Positions 37,321-47,206 of a stretch of DNA of 64,000 nt are shown piece after piece (the first letter of the stretch is position 1; each line of letters opens with the position of its first letter). The notes under the pieces were generated by a model that was not told the origin of the DNA, did no database searches, and saw only the letters and a list, made by a program, of their open reading frames with translations. Origin of the DNA: Paramoeba atlantica. Taxonomy: Eukaryota > Discosea. Location: positions 1 to 64,000 of the forward strand of contig CDRNVI010000003.1 in assembly GCA_977017575.1 (NCBI GenBank), given 5' to 3'. Position numbers and translations under genes: made by a program.

Positions 37321-37389
37321 AAGCCCCGGAATAGGGCGTTAGTTAAATATCTATCTGTATTTACGCTCAATACATTCATCATCTAACTC

Positions 37390-40300
37390 TCCAACTGATT
37401 TCGTTTTCACGTCGATTGCCTCGTACTCGGTGCGCTTCGAAAGCGAAACACACAGCACCCTGCGTACACTGGATTTTGTTGTCCCATCTTGGTTTCCGTC
37501 AAAGGGGATATTTTTCCGCGTTATGAGGTCGCGTCTCGTGGTCTACCTTTCTTGGTGCGGTTCGCGGAGGTACTTAATTGTGAGCCAGGCGCGGGGAAAT
37601 GCTGTGATAAGTGCCGTTCTAGTGTAGTAGCCGAGGTCTTGCGCCTTTTCTATGAAAGAGCGCCGAAAAGAGCTGTCTTTGCCAACGTGTCACACTTATC
37701 GTTTTATGGGTTGCCGCAATGCCCCTTTACTTTAATCACGTAGAATTTGACGCCATTCTCCTCTAAGGTCTTTATTGCACCACCTAAATCCCAATAAATG
37801 TCGCTGTTTGGAAGGCCATTGTATCCTATTAGGTAATACTTTCGCCGCGTATTGCGTATAAAATGCCATACTATCCACGAATCCGTATGCAGTACGATTG
37901 TACCCTCAACTTTGGGTGCTCTCTGAATAGCTAGTAGTGACGCATAAAATTCCGCTCTTTCTGGCGATGGTGTGCCAAGAATATCCTTACAAACAGTAGG
38001 ACTAGCCACTTCATGGCCACACTGAACTTCAACAATCCCAATTCCAATCTTTCCGATGTAACCAGAACTAACTGAGGCGTCGGTATAAAGGTGTAGAACG
38101 TTGTTGTCACTTAAGAAAGGTGTTGGACCTTCTTCAGCGTACTGCAGGGCTGAAAGATCATTTTCCCGCTGCGCAGCAGCTGCAATGCGGTGCCAACCGC
38201 TTGATCTATAACCAATATACATTTTAGGATTCTCTAGCCCCATTTGAAGTTTTTCAACATGTTTTTGCCAACATTTTCTATCCTCCGCATATACCAGGGC
38301 TTCCTCGACTACTAGTTCCATATCCCCGGTGCAAGCTTCGGATGGAGAACGAATTCGACTCTTTTCTTTAACGCGCCACTGCATCAGTTCCGAATATATC
38401 TCTGAATGCCGTATTAAGTGTCCTACAAGACGAGCCCGGTTAACTTTGTGCAGTGTGGAAAAAAGTGGGGTGTCTATATATAAGGCGGGTATTGGCACAC
38501 TTTTCCCAGAATGATCCAGTTTCGGACACTTACAAATAATACGACGCATCTTATTTACATGTATATCTACCCATTTCAATGTGGTTTCGCTCAACACTAT
38601 TGTGCCCGAGTTGTAATTTAGGATAGGGTATACGAGGGCACCGAACAAACGAAGTTTTGTCTTGACGCTCAAGGGCGATACCCATATGCCCCGAAATTTT
38701 GAGAAACCTGCCCACGTAAGTCGCAACCTGTCCCTAATACATGCCAATGGTTCAGTTTCATGGAAAAGATGTCCCACATACCTATAGGAAAGTACTTTGG
38801 GAACCGTCCCCAAAGGATCGGATATCATTTCATCGGGGCCTCGTTGCCTTCCTAGTTGCATCCACGCTGTTTTAGCAGGGCCTACTGCTATTCTTAGGTT
38901 CGCGGAGAGGGCTTGTTCCGCTGTATCCTCAATCATACTCTGTAGATCAGCCTTGTTATCTGAAAAGAAAAGGAGATCAGCATAATTTAGATCCGTGAGA
39001 CGTGTTTCCCTCAGGCCTCTGCTCTTGGTAGTCTGCTCGATCAACTCCACATATTTCTTTTACTGCTCTCCATGGGCTGGCGTGATTTTTCTTCAGCTTA
39101 GATTTTAGGACTTCACAAGACCTAGTTATAGCATCCTCGATTGCTCCCCTGTTGTGTGATACTAGTTCATTAAAGTCCTTATGCCTTCTGCTTAGCATGA
39201 AAATGTTGCGTAGGTTATCTGTTTCAGCACCTTGCGATCCTTCAACAGGTGCCTTTATATCAAGAGATATTTTTGTGATTGGTTTCAGAATTTCCTTTCC
39301 CGAAGATCGAAGGCAAGAGGCAAGAAGATCCCAGGAAGGAAGATCTTCTGTATGCAGTTGCGCTGCGACCTGTTCACAAATTCTGTTGTTAAACTTCTCT
39401 GCATGTTCTGGTTTCGATATCTTCCATTTGATTCGAATCTCTGCTCGCACAAGATAGTGCTCTGTCGGCGTAGGGGCGGCAAAAACTTGATGATGTCGCA
39501 GAGCGGATGCAAAGCGTGAGCACACTGCAATGTGATCCAACTGGCGTTTAGCATCATTAGGCAATATGCATGTCCATACTCGCTTGCTAGGGCATAAGGA
39601 GTGTCATGATTTGCAATCTATCCCTTCCAAAAGCCCCTTCAACCTTTCAACAGCAAGTTCGTCTTCTTCTGTCGTTTTGCTGAAAGTGAGAGGTGCATTT
39701 AAGTCCCCAAGTAGAAGTGCGGGTCTTCGGGGGGCTTTGCCTACTGCTTCGTGAAACGCGTTTGTCAAAGAAATATCAAACTCTTGTTTGGCCTCCTCTG
39801 GGGAGTCACGCGTCGGCCCATATGCGTTGAGCATAAAGGCTGACCCTCCTTCGATGTTGAACTCGCCGGCCATTATCCTATCATTTACTTTCCACGCCTT
39901 TATTGGCTCTTGCGTGATGAACCCCATACCGTTATACCCGTTCACTGCAGACATAAGGTAGATGAAAAAGATTTTATTCCCGTGTCGAAGCTTGCGCTTT
40001 AAAATATCAAATCCTTCGCCAGAAGTAAAAGTAAACCTTGTCACCTGGAGAGCCAGTATATGCAAGTTGGTTTGTGCCATGTATCGCACAATCTCGTGCA
40101 ATCGAGCAGAAGCTTTCAGTTTGAAAACGTCGTCACCTTCAAGTTTCAATGATGTCGTATTAAGAGTGCCTACAGCCAGACACTTCTTCACAGCAGACCC
40201 TTTCGGGTCGTCGTCGCGTAGGGAATGCTTGCCACACAGTACCCTAGTTTTCCGTGCTTTTCTACGGTTGTTCGAACGCTCAGGTTTTCGAATGCGTGCT

Positions 40301-40641
40301 CCGCATAACACGATTCGCGAATCATACGGCGGAAAGGGAAGCGTTTCCGATCGCTGGTGGTACTTTACCCGCCAGCGAACTAGCTGAAAGAGGAAACCAG
40401 GTCCTCGTTGAGTTACAGTGCCCTTCCAAATCAGAAACTCCGCACTGCTCGCGTATCTCCAGCAGAGTGCGATGTGGTAACCTGGGCGAAGAATTTTACT
40501 AATGCTCATCACTGCACAGGGGCGAAGTTTAGCATGCCCGTCTGACCCCAACATCGGGTCAAACAGAGCACCCCGACCTAACGTGGACCTAACCAGAAGG
40601 TTAATAATTCCTAGCTGTGCAGGCCCGGACGCCTCCGCCAT
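37390..40641 (-). pseudogene. LINE-D (LINE-B family), decayed
   Basis: True start MAEASGPAQLGI at 40641. The endonuclease reads TLNTTSLKLEGDD, ALQVTRFTFTSG (the catalytic Glu of ALQETR is Val here) and LLGDLNAPLTF, then stops at 39604 where the sister copy has Gly (TGA). It resumes with LPNDAKRQLDHIAV. A deletion near 39044 removes about 0.9 kb of RT and joins VDRADY to KSRGLRETRL; YADD has become YAD-L. RNase H (HLYTDASV, SPERAEFYAS, LHTDSWIVWH) ends at a stop at 37704, with decayed sequence (NDKCDTLAKTAL) beyond to about 37390. It is inactive. Confidence 0.9.
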
Positions 40642-42362
40642 ATTTTTGAAAATGTTCAAAAAAACAAAGGTCTTCAAAAAAACAAAGGTCTTCAAAAAAA
40701 CAAAGGTCTTCAAAAAAACAAAGGTCTTCAAAAAAACAAAGGTCTTCAAAAAAACAAAGGTCTTCAAAAAAACAAAGGTCTTCAAAAAAACAAAGGTCTT
40801 CAAAAAACAAAGGCCTTCAAAAAACAAAGGTCTTCAAAAAACAAAGGTCTTCAAAAAAAAAAAGGTCTTCAAAAAAACAAAGGTCTTCAAAAAAACAAAG
40901 GTCTTCAAAAAAACAAAGGTCTTCAAAAAAACAAAGGTCTTCAAAAAAACAAAGGTCTTCAAAAAAATAAAGGTCTTCAAAAAAACAAAGGTCTTCAAAA
41001 AAACAAAGGTGTTCAAAAAAACAAAGGTCTTCAAAAAAAACAAAGGTCTTCAAAAAAACAAAGGTCTTCAAAAAACAAAGGTCTTCAAAAAACAAAGGTC
41101 TTCAAAAAAACAAAGGTCTTCAAAAAAACAAAGGCCTTCAAAAAACCAAAGGTCTTCAAAAAACCAAAGGTCTTCAAAAAAACAAAGGCCTTCAAAAAAA
41201 CAAAGGTCTTCAAAAAAACAAAGGCCTTCAAAAAACCAAAGGTCTTCAAAAAAACAAAGGTCTTCAAAAAAACAAAGGTCTTCAAAAAAACAAAGGTCTT
41301 CAAAAAAAACAAAGGTCAAGAAAACAAACATCTTCAAAAAACCAAAGGTCTTCAAAAAACCAAAGGTCTTCAAAAAAACAAAGGTCTTCAAAAAAACAAA
41401 GGCCTTCAAAAAACCAAAGGTCTTCAAAAAACCAAAGGTCTTCAAAAAAACAAAGGTCTTCAAAAAAACAAAGGTCTTCAAAAAAACAAACATCTTCAAA
41501 AAACCAAAGGTCTTCAAAAAACCAAAGGTCTTCAAAAAAAAAAGGTCTTCAATAAAACAGAGGTCTTCAAAAAACAAAGGTCTTCAAAAAAAAAAAGGTC
41601 TTCAAAAAAACAAAGGTCTTCAAAAAACAAAGGTCTTCAAAAAAAAAAAGGTCTTCAATAAAACAAAGGTGTTCAAAAAAACAAAGGTCTTCAAAAAAAC
41701 AAAGGTCTTCAAAAAAACAAAGGTCTTCAAAAAAACAAAGGTCTTCAAAAAAACAAAGGTCTTCAAAAAAACAAAGGCCTTCAAAAAAACAAAGGTCTTC
41801 AAAAAAACAAAGGTCTTCAAAAAAACAAAGGTCTTCAAAAAAACAAACATCTTCAAAAAAACAAAGGTCTTCAAAAAAACAAAGGTCTTCAAAAAAACAA
41901 AGGTCTTCAAAAAAACAAACATCTTCAAAAAAACAAAGGTCTTCAAAAAAACAAAGGCCTTCAAAAAACCAAAGCTCTTCAAAAAAACAAAGGTCTTCAA
42001 AAAAACAAAGGCCTTCAAAAAAACAAAGGTCTTCAAAAAAACAAAGGTCTTCAAAAAAAACAAACATCTTCAAAAAAACAAAGGTCTTCAAAAAAACAAA
42101 GGTCTTCAAAAAAACAAAGGTCTTCAAAAAAACAAAGGCCTTCAAAAAAACAAAGGTCTTCAAAAAAACAAAGGTCTTCAAAAAAACAAAGGTCTTCAAA
42201 AAAACAAACATCTTCAAAAAAACAAAGGTCTTCAAAAAAACAAAGGTCTTCAAAAAAACAAAGGTCTTCAAAAAAACAAAGGTCTTCAAAAAAAACAAAG
42301 GTCAAGAAAACAAACATCTTCAAAAAACCAAAGGTCTTCAAAAAACCAAAGGTCTTCAAAAA
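40642..42362 (-). repeat. LINE-D leader array of 18-bp units
   Basis: About 95 tandem copies of CTTCAAAAAAACAAAGGT (plus strand), ending within ~20 bp of the LINE-D start. Unlike the LINE-A array it has many variants: AAGGCCTTC, CAAACATC, AACCAAAGG, and units shorter or longer by one A. A higher-order repeat with CAAACATC is visible (41320-41345, 41490, 42310). It is the same unit as the LINE-B leader. Confidence 0.93.
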
Positions 42363-42914
42363 AACTCTCTCAAGGGCCACTATAGCCACACACTGTACCA
42401 CTCGGACCTGCACATTATTTTTTTCTCTACATATATACAAAATGCAAACTGTGTTTTTGGTGGCCAGCTGGCCACTTTTTCGAGAAAAAAAAATCTGAAA
42501 AAATCGTTCCGAATTTGTTGTTTTTGCGATTTTGAGCATATAATTTTTTTTGTTCAAAAATGTCGATGCCGGGAATCGAACCGCGGACATCCAGCGTCAA
42601 AATGGAACCCCTTTACCAACTGGACTACTCAAAGGACTCTCCTTAGTCAACCAGTTTGTCGTATCGCAGACCTTTGCAGACGCACTTTTGTTTACCAAAA
42701 GTGTTTTACAATTTGGGAAATGAGGTCGTTGTAGATGATTTTTCGAGTATTAAAGAGTTCATCTAATGAGCTACTGCTACGTTTTAAAATTTTGAAAAAA
42801 CTCGATCTCTCGATTCTTTGAGGGACATTTTCAAGTTTTGGAATTAACCTTATTAAGCGAGTTAGATACTCCGTATCTCCCTCAACACACTTTCTATAAA
42901 TCCTTTATAAAAAG
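42363..42914 (+). repeat. LINE-E leader, second copy
   Basis: From CTCTCTCAAGGGCCAC, the edge of the CACGTG minisatellite, to the LINE-E start at 42915. It contains GTGGCCAGCTGGCCAC (near 42461), an antisense tRNA-like segment (42561-42632), the GAGAGTCC block and CCGTATCTCCCTCAACAC (42870-42887) about 30 bp before ATG. It meets the LINE-D leader head to head. Confidence 0.75.
42561..42632 (-). repeat. tRNA-like segment in the LINE-E leader
   Basis: On the minus strand an A box TAGTCCAGTTGG (42616-42627) and a B box GGTTCGATTCCC (42571-42582) are tRNA-spaced, with a TCGACA end. Acceptor and T stems do not pair well, so it is a tRNA-derived relic, perhaps a second SINE family, rather than a working tRNA gene. 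A second copy is at 51928-52000. Confidence 0.6.
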
Positions 42915-43108
42915 ATGGCAAATGCTTCCGGCGCGGTAAATGGGACAGAGGCCTTTGAAACCCTTTACCGAACCAAGCGTGTTTGGGGAGTCATCTTTCG
43001 TCCGCCAGTACGGGAGGGACTTGCGAAACTTCGCCAGAGGGCGGTGCGTGCGATTTGTAAGATTGCCAAGGTTGGGTGCCAAGTGCTTCGGGTTGTGTGG
43101 AGATATGA
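42915..43108 (+). pseudogene. LINE-E, N-terminal coding fragment
   Basis: Reads MANASGAVNGTEAFETLYRT and on to QVLRVVWRYE, then breaks off into AT-rich sequence and the 5' half of the pogo-like element. Only about 64 codons remain. Together with 4165-4634 it forms an inverted pair at the two edges of the ~39-kb block. Confidence 0.82.
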
Positions 43109-43143
43109 AATATACTATACTTTAATTATTATAAACTATAATC

Positions 43144-43911
43144 AAATTTCTGAGAACTACCGTTGTCCGAAAGAGAGAGACAGACAAAAAATTCATCAGC
43201 ATTGTATGTAAACGGTTTAGAAACTTGCCCTTTGTACTTTTCTAGGTCAGAAAAAAAACCAACCGATGAGTCCACTACCTGCTTTGGGGTGGCCGTTCGA
43301 TCAGTAGTGACGAATACGTATTCCATTCTGCTGCATCCATTCCTTAGCCCACGAGACAGAAAATTTCAGCCTTCCACCGTCGATTGTAGTAGAGCCTGGG
43401 GTGCTCTTTTCTTTGATGCCACGCGCGGCGCCCGCCACTAAAGATGCACGTACGGAAGTTCCAGTTTCTCGAAGCTTTAGAAAAGCACTGAGTAAAAGTT
43501 CATTTTCAGATGGAGAAAGCATAGGGACACGACCTCGATTTCCAACTTTATTTAATGAATTCAAGCCTTTGTAGAAACTTATTGTTGAGGCAGAAACGTT
43601 GCGCTTGAATTTTTTCTCGAACGTAACCTTCACGTTGTCGCGGTTGAAGCTTCCACGGGTCTGCGCGAACAACCATTCGCGGTGATCATCACTCAGCTGC
43701 CCTCGAGATGAAGTTGCGTCTTGGATAAGCTCTGAAACGACGCTCTCCACGATCAAGTGGCCGCGTATATCAGAACCCATTATGCAAATTTCTGGAAAGC
43801 TCGAGAAAAAAACTAAAATTCTGGTCAAAACTCAAAAAAATGGTCGATACTAATAAATACAATACTTTTTGCGTCGGCCATTTTTGTGGACAATACTTTT
43901 TGGCGGGGGTG
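43144..43911 (-). pseudogene. Pogo-like DNA transposon, 5' half (N-terminal part)
   Basis: Minus frame 43828 to about 43144: LSDDHREWLFAQTRGSFNRD, ASTISFYKGLNSLNKVGNRG, RGIKEKSTPGSTTIDGGRLK and FSVSWAKEWMQQNGIRIRHY, then NADEFFVCLSLSDNGSSQKF with the first catalytic Asp. It breaks off exactly where the half at 2728-3789 begins; 42 bp (AAATTTCTGAGAACTACCGT...) are shared at 3748-3789 and 43144-43185. The right terminus TTTTTGGCGGGGGTG(TA) is at about 43897-43911. Confidence 0.82.
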
Positions 43912-43913
43912 TA

Positions 43914-44068
43914 TTTGTTTTCGCTAAAAAGGAATCGGCAAAAAAACGGGCCACGTCCGGGCCAAATTTGGGGAAAAAGTGAACAAACTCTTTGGCGACC
44001 AATTAATAGGTATTAGGTATTAATAGGTTATTAAGTTTTTTTGCCGATTCCTTTTTAGCGAAAACAAA
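43914..44068. mobile_element. 155-bp MITE with perfect 34-bp terminal inverted repeats
   Basis: TIRs at 43914-43947 and 44035-44068 begin TTTGTTTTCGCTAAAAAGGA. TA lies on each side (43912-43913 and 44069-44070). Comparison with the left arm (AAATCGAATACACACCCCCG) shows that the MITE inserted at the TA beside the pogo-like terminus. It has no coding capacity; TA target and TIR point to a mariner-type source. Confidence 0.85.
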
Positions 44069-44070
44069 TA

Positions 44071-44510
44071 TATTTGATTTTCAAACTTGAGTTAGGGGAA
44101 GTGATACCACACGCCTTGAAGAATATTTTTTACCGACACAACAAGTGGTAACTCTGCGTTGTGCTTGCAGGATGTGTCCGGCCCAATTTTCAAAAAAATT
44201 TGTGGGGCGACCGTGAAATATTTTTCTGATCGAAAAAAAAGTTAAAATAGGTATTTTTTGACGATAAGAAAAGTCTTTTTCTTGCATGAGTGTTTTCAAA
44301 CTGCGCACGAGCGGCCGAAGGCCACGAGTATCTCCCGGTTTGCAGAGCATTCTGATGTGGCAAAAGGGTCTTTAACTTTATTCCCGCACCGGATCTTTGT
44401 TCCTTGGACCCCCGCAACTGCCGAACAGAGCCATCAATATACATATGAACCTCACCCTCACTAACCAACCAATGCGATCCGACCAATCAAGGGGGGTATA
44501 ACTACCACCG
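44071..44510 (-). repeat. Right arm of the long inverted repeat
   Basis: Inverted copy of 2301-2725 with the same LINE RNase H scrap (EGEVHMYIDGSVRQLRGS on the minus strand) and only a few differences from it. The two arms face each other across about 41 kb. Confidence 0.78.
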
Positions 44511-44872
44511 CGTTTAACGAAGAGCTTAAAAAAGAAAATTTGGTCTGGAAAGCTGAAGAAAACAGAATGATTATAGCCAAAAATAGCCCATTTTCGGGTA
44601 AAAATGGGGCCACTTTTGCGTATTTATGCACTCAGAGCACTAAATCTGACATTTACTGGCGGGAAATCACTCGCAGGCAAGAATGAAAGCCTACCAAACG
44701 TTTTGGGAAGAGAATACGACTCCAACCATACCATTTTTTCGACCCAAAAAGGCCCCTTGGGGTCCGAAAAAAATAGGCCATTTTGGCAGGCATACCACGG
44801 ATCGAAGAATTGATAGCCTGCGAAAACAACTGCGCAGCAAGCTAGTATAAGTCCCAAACTATAAAAATTGAG
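44511..44872 (-). repeat. X-prime repeat, long-hairpin half
   Basis: Inverted counterpart of 1918-2300 (CACCGCGTTTAACGAAGAGC ... AGTCCCAAACTATAAAAATT). Confidence 0.78.
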
Positions 44873-45330
44873 GTGGTTGTAAAACTACCGCTCTACCCTC
44901 GATTATTGAACAAAAAGTGAACGAAAACAGTGCAAATATAAAGAGGAACACAGTAATATAATAGAAGAAAAAAATATAAAAGGGGGCTCCGGTGGTCCAA
45001 AACTGAAAAAAAGAAAATTGAAAAAAATGGGGGGTCCATGGGGGGGTCTGGGGGGGGTCATGGTGTCCGGAGGGGGTCATGGTCGAGCAAATTTTTTCTA
45101 AAAAAATTAGTTTTCGAAAAAAAACCGCAGAAAGGGTAGCCGGGGTCTTGGCGCACATTTTTCACCCCACTACCCGGGGGTGACCTCCCTGCGTATCCGC
45201 AGGACGGGTCCGCCAAGTTCGGATTTTTTCGGAAAAAAAATTTGAAAAAATTTCACCTTGGCGAAAAAAATGGCAAAAACAATATTTTTCCAAAATCGTT
45301 TCCCCTATTCTATTTTGACAGTTTGGGAAC
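44873..45330 (+). repeat. X repeat, short-hairpin half
   Basis: From TTGAGGTGGTTGTAAAACTA through the G-rich centre (45030-45080) and the CCCTGCGTATCCGCAGGACG block to TTTGACAGTTTGGGAACTC, where it stops. No coding content. Confidence 0.82.
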
Positions 45331-45427
45331 TCATTCGGTTTCGGTATTTTCTAGGTACCTCCTGCATTACAACTCGCAAGCTTCTCAACGGATACCTGAA
45401 AATGAACGATTTTATACCCCAAAAGAA

Positions 45428-45460
45428 TCCGGAGCAATCCGGAATGATTTGGATTTTTTT
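45428..45460 (+). repeat. SINE 3' tip
   Basis: Only CCGGAGCAATCCGGAATGAT, TTGGATT and a T run remain from the SINE 3' end. Confidence 0.65.
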
Positions 45461-45462
45461 TA

Positions 45463-46130
45463 CACCTTTCTCTACGGCCTTGCGTGTCACACACTTCCAG
45501 GTAAAGTTTGGCCTTTCTAGGTGTATTACCGGAACAAGGTGGAGAAATATCAAATGAAACCAAAGCGTATACACGTATATCAGGCCCCGGACTCTCAAAA
45601 AACGGTCTAGGAGTTGATTTGGGAAAAATATTTTTTTTGACTTTCACCTATAATTTTTCAGTTCATTTTTTCAAAATTTCAAAAATTGCTATGATCACCC
45701 TGGTGGGGAGGTGGTGGCAGGGGGTACCCATCGGAATTGTTGAAAAACTAGTTATTTTGTCATTCAATTCGATTCATACGTCTGCCTTTTTTCCTTGCGC
45801 CTCCTCCTTCCTCTGCGGCCTTGCGTGTCACACACTTCCAGGTAAATTTTGGACTTTGTAGGTGTATTATCGGCGCAGAGGAGGAATATCGGATGAAATC
45901 AAAGAGTATACAGGTATATAAGGCTCCAAACTCTCAAAAAACGGTCTAGGAGTTGATTTGGGAAAAGTATATTTTTTCACTTTCACCCATAAACTTTTAG
46001 TTTTTTTTTGCAAAATTTCAAAAATTACTATGATCACCCTGGGAGGTGGGGGGGGGGGCAGGGGGTACCCATCGAAATTGTTGAAAAACTTATAATCTTG
46101 TCACTCAATTCGATTCATACATCTTTGTAA
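45463..46130. repeat. Y repeat, two diverged copies in tandem (period ~341 bp)
   Basis: TTGCGTGTCACACACTTCCA occurs at 45480 and again at 45821. Both copies continue with CTCTCAAAAAACGGTCTAGG, a homopolymer-rich part, CTATGATCACCCTGG, GGGGGTACCCATCG and CAATTCGATTCATAC. Single-base and small indel differences are frequent, so the duplication is not recent. No coding frame is shared by the two copies. Confidence 0.75.
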
Positions 46131-47140
46131 ACATTTTTTTTGAAAACTCACCTGAAACGATATCGGGCCACAAATCGGGGACGACGAATTAACCTACCTA
46201 TGGTAGCGAGGGGGTAGTATCTCCCTCAATTATTCGTAGTTATCTCCCTACAATCTTCGCGTGTATTGTGCGCATTATGTTCTGCAGTAAGAAGCATTTT
46301 TTTTTGTTAGATAATGATCGAAGGGAAAATATCGTCTTTTTAAAAATTCTGAAAACTGAAATTTTGTATATTCGTTCAATCCGACCACAAGAAGTGAGTT
46401 ATAATTATAAAAATTAATGATCCCGTATAAATGACCGCTATTCCAAAAAAAGGTCGGCGTTAGTACGATCTGTAAGATGGTAGTGCCAGGGAAGACCGCG
46501 AGTAGGTCCCGACCATGCTTCCCCATGCTGTTTTTTTTCAGTGAATCGCGTTTTACAAAAATCAGTATCTTCATCTCAGAAAGAAAATCCCCCCCAAAAA
46601 GATTGTCTTTTCCCCTACATGAGCATTTTTTCACGAATCAATCTAATATCTGAAGCTGAGCGGGTTGAAACTAGAGATTTACGATCCCGACCGATCCCAC
46701 CTGTCCTGGTTGAATTTACGTGGAAGAAAAGACTTGGTGAAAACGCGAGTTCTAGAAGAACTCCTAGGATCCGGCAGTGCAATATGCATTACGACATAGG
46801 ATTGCGACCGAGCAACGAAGACGCTCCTTCGGACAAATTAGGCCCGCAGTCGGCTGGGCGACTTATCCGCTTTTTCCTATTTTTTCGACTTTTTGGCAGG
46901 CTAAGTCAAGGGAGGGGGGGTGACGGTACATCTAAAAACGCATAAAAGAAACATTTCTTTAAGAAAGTAAGTGATATTACATGCCTTCTATGCCTCCAGC
47001 ATAGAAATCAACCATTTGCGCTTTTCTGTAAGAAATTTCTTCGAAGCGCGTCCATCCACGTTCACAAAATAATCCATCTTAAGTAGAATAACAGAAAAAA
47101 TTCTTTGGTTTACAAAAAAATTAAGAAATAGCGTTCGATA
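46131..47140. other. No gene recognised
   Basis: Contains two GTATCTCCCTC-like motifs (46218 and 46239). A 134-codon plus frame (46541-46945) and a 119-codon minus frame (46275-46634) have no motif I know and no support beyond being open. Confidence 0.35.
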
Positions 47141-47206
47141 AATTTCATGGTCGAGCAATTGACATTTCATGTCATGGTCGAGCAATTTTTTATGAAAAAA
47201 ATATTT

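Noticed and set aside
40502-42385. 627-codon plus-strand ORF of KTKVFKK/NKGLQK repeats and several minus-strand FFEDLC/LKTFVF frames
   Set aside because: They are by-products of the LINE-D leader array; the real start of LINE-D is at 40641 on the minus strand.
42561-42632. Functional tRNA gene
   Set aside because: A and B boxes are present but acceptor and T stems do not pair; the same applies to 51928-52000. Called a tRNA-derived relic instead.
46541-46945. 134-codon plus-strand ORF as a gene
   Set aside because: No motif, no homologue recognised, and overlapping open frames on the other strand; nothing beyond openness supports it.
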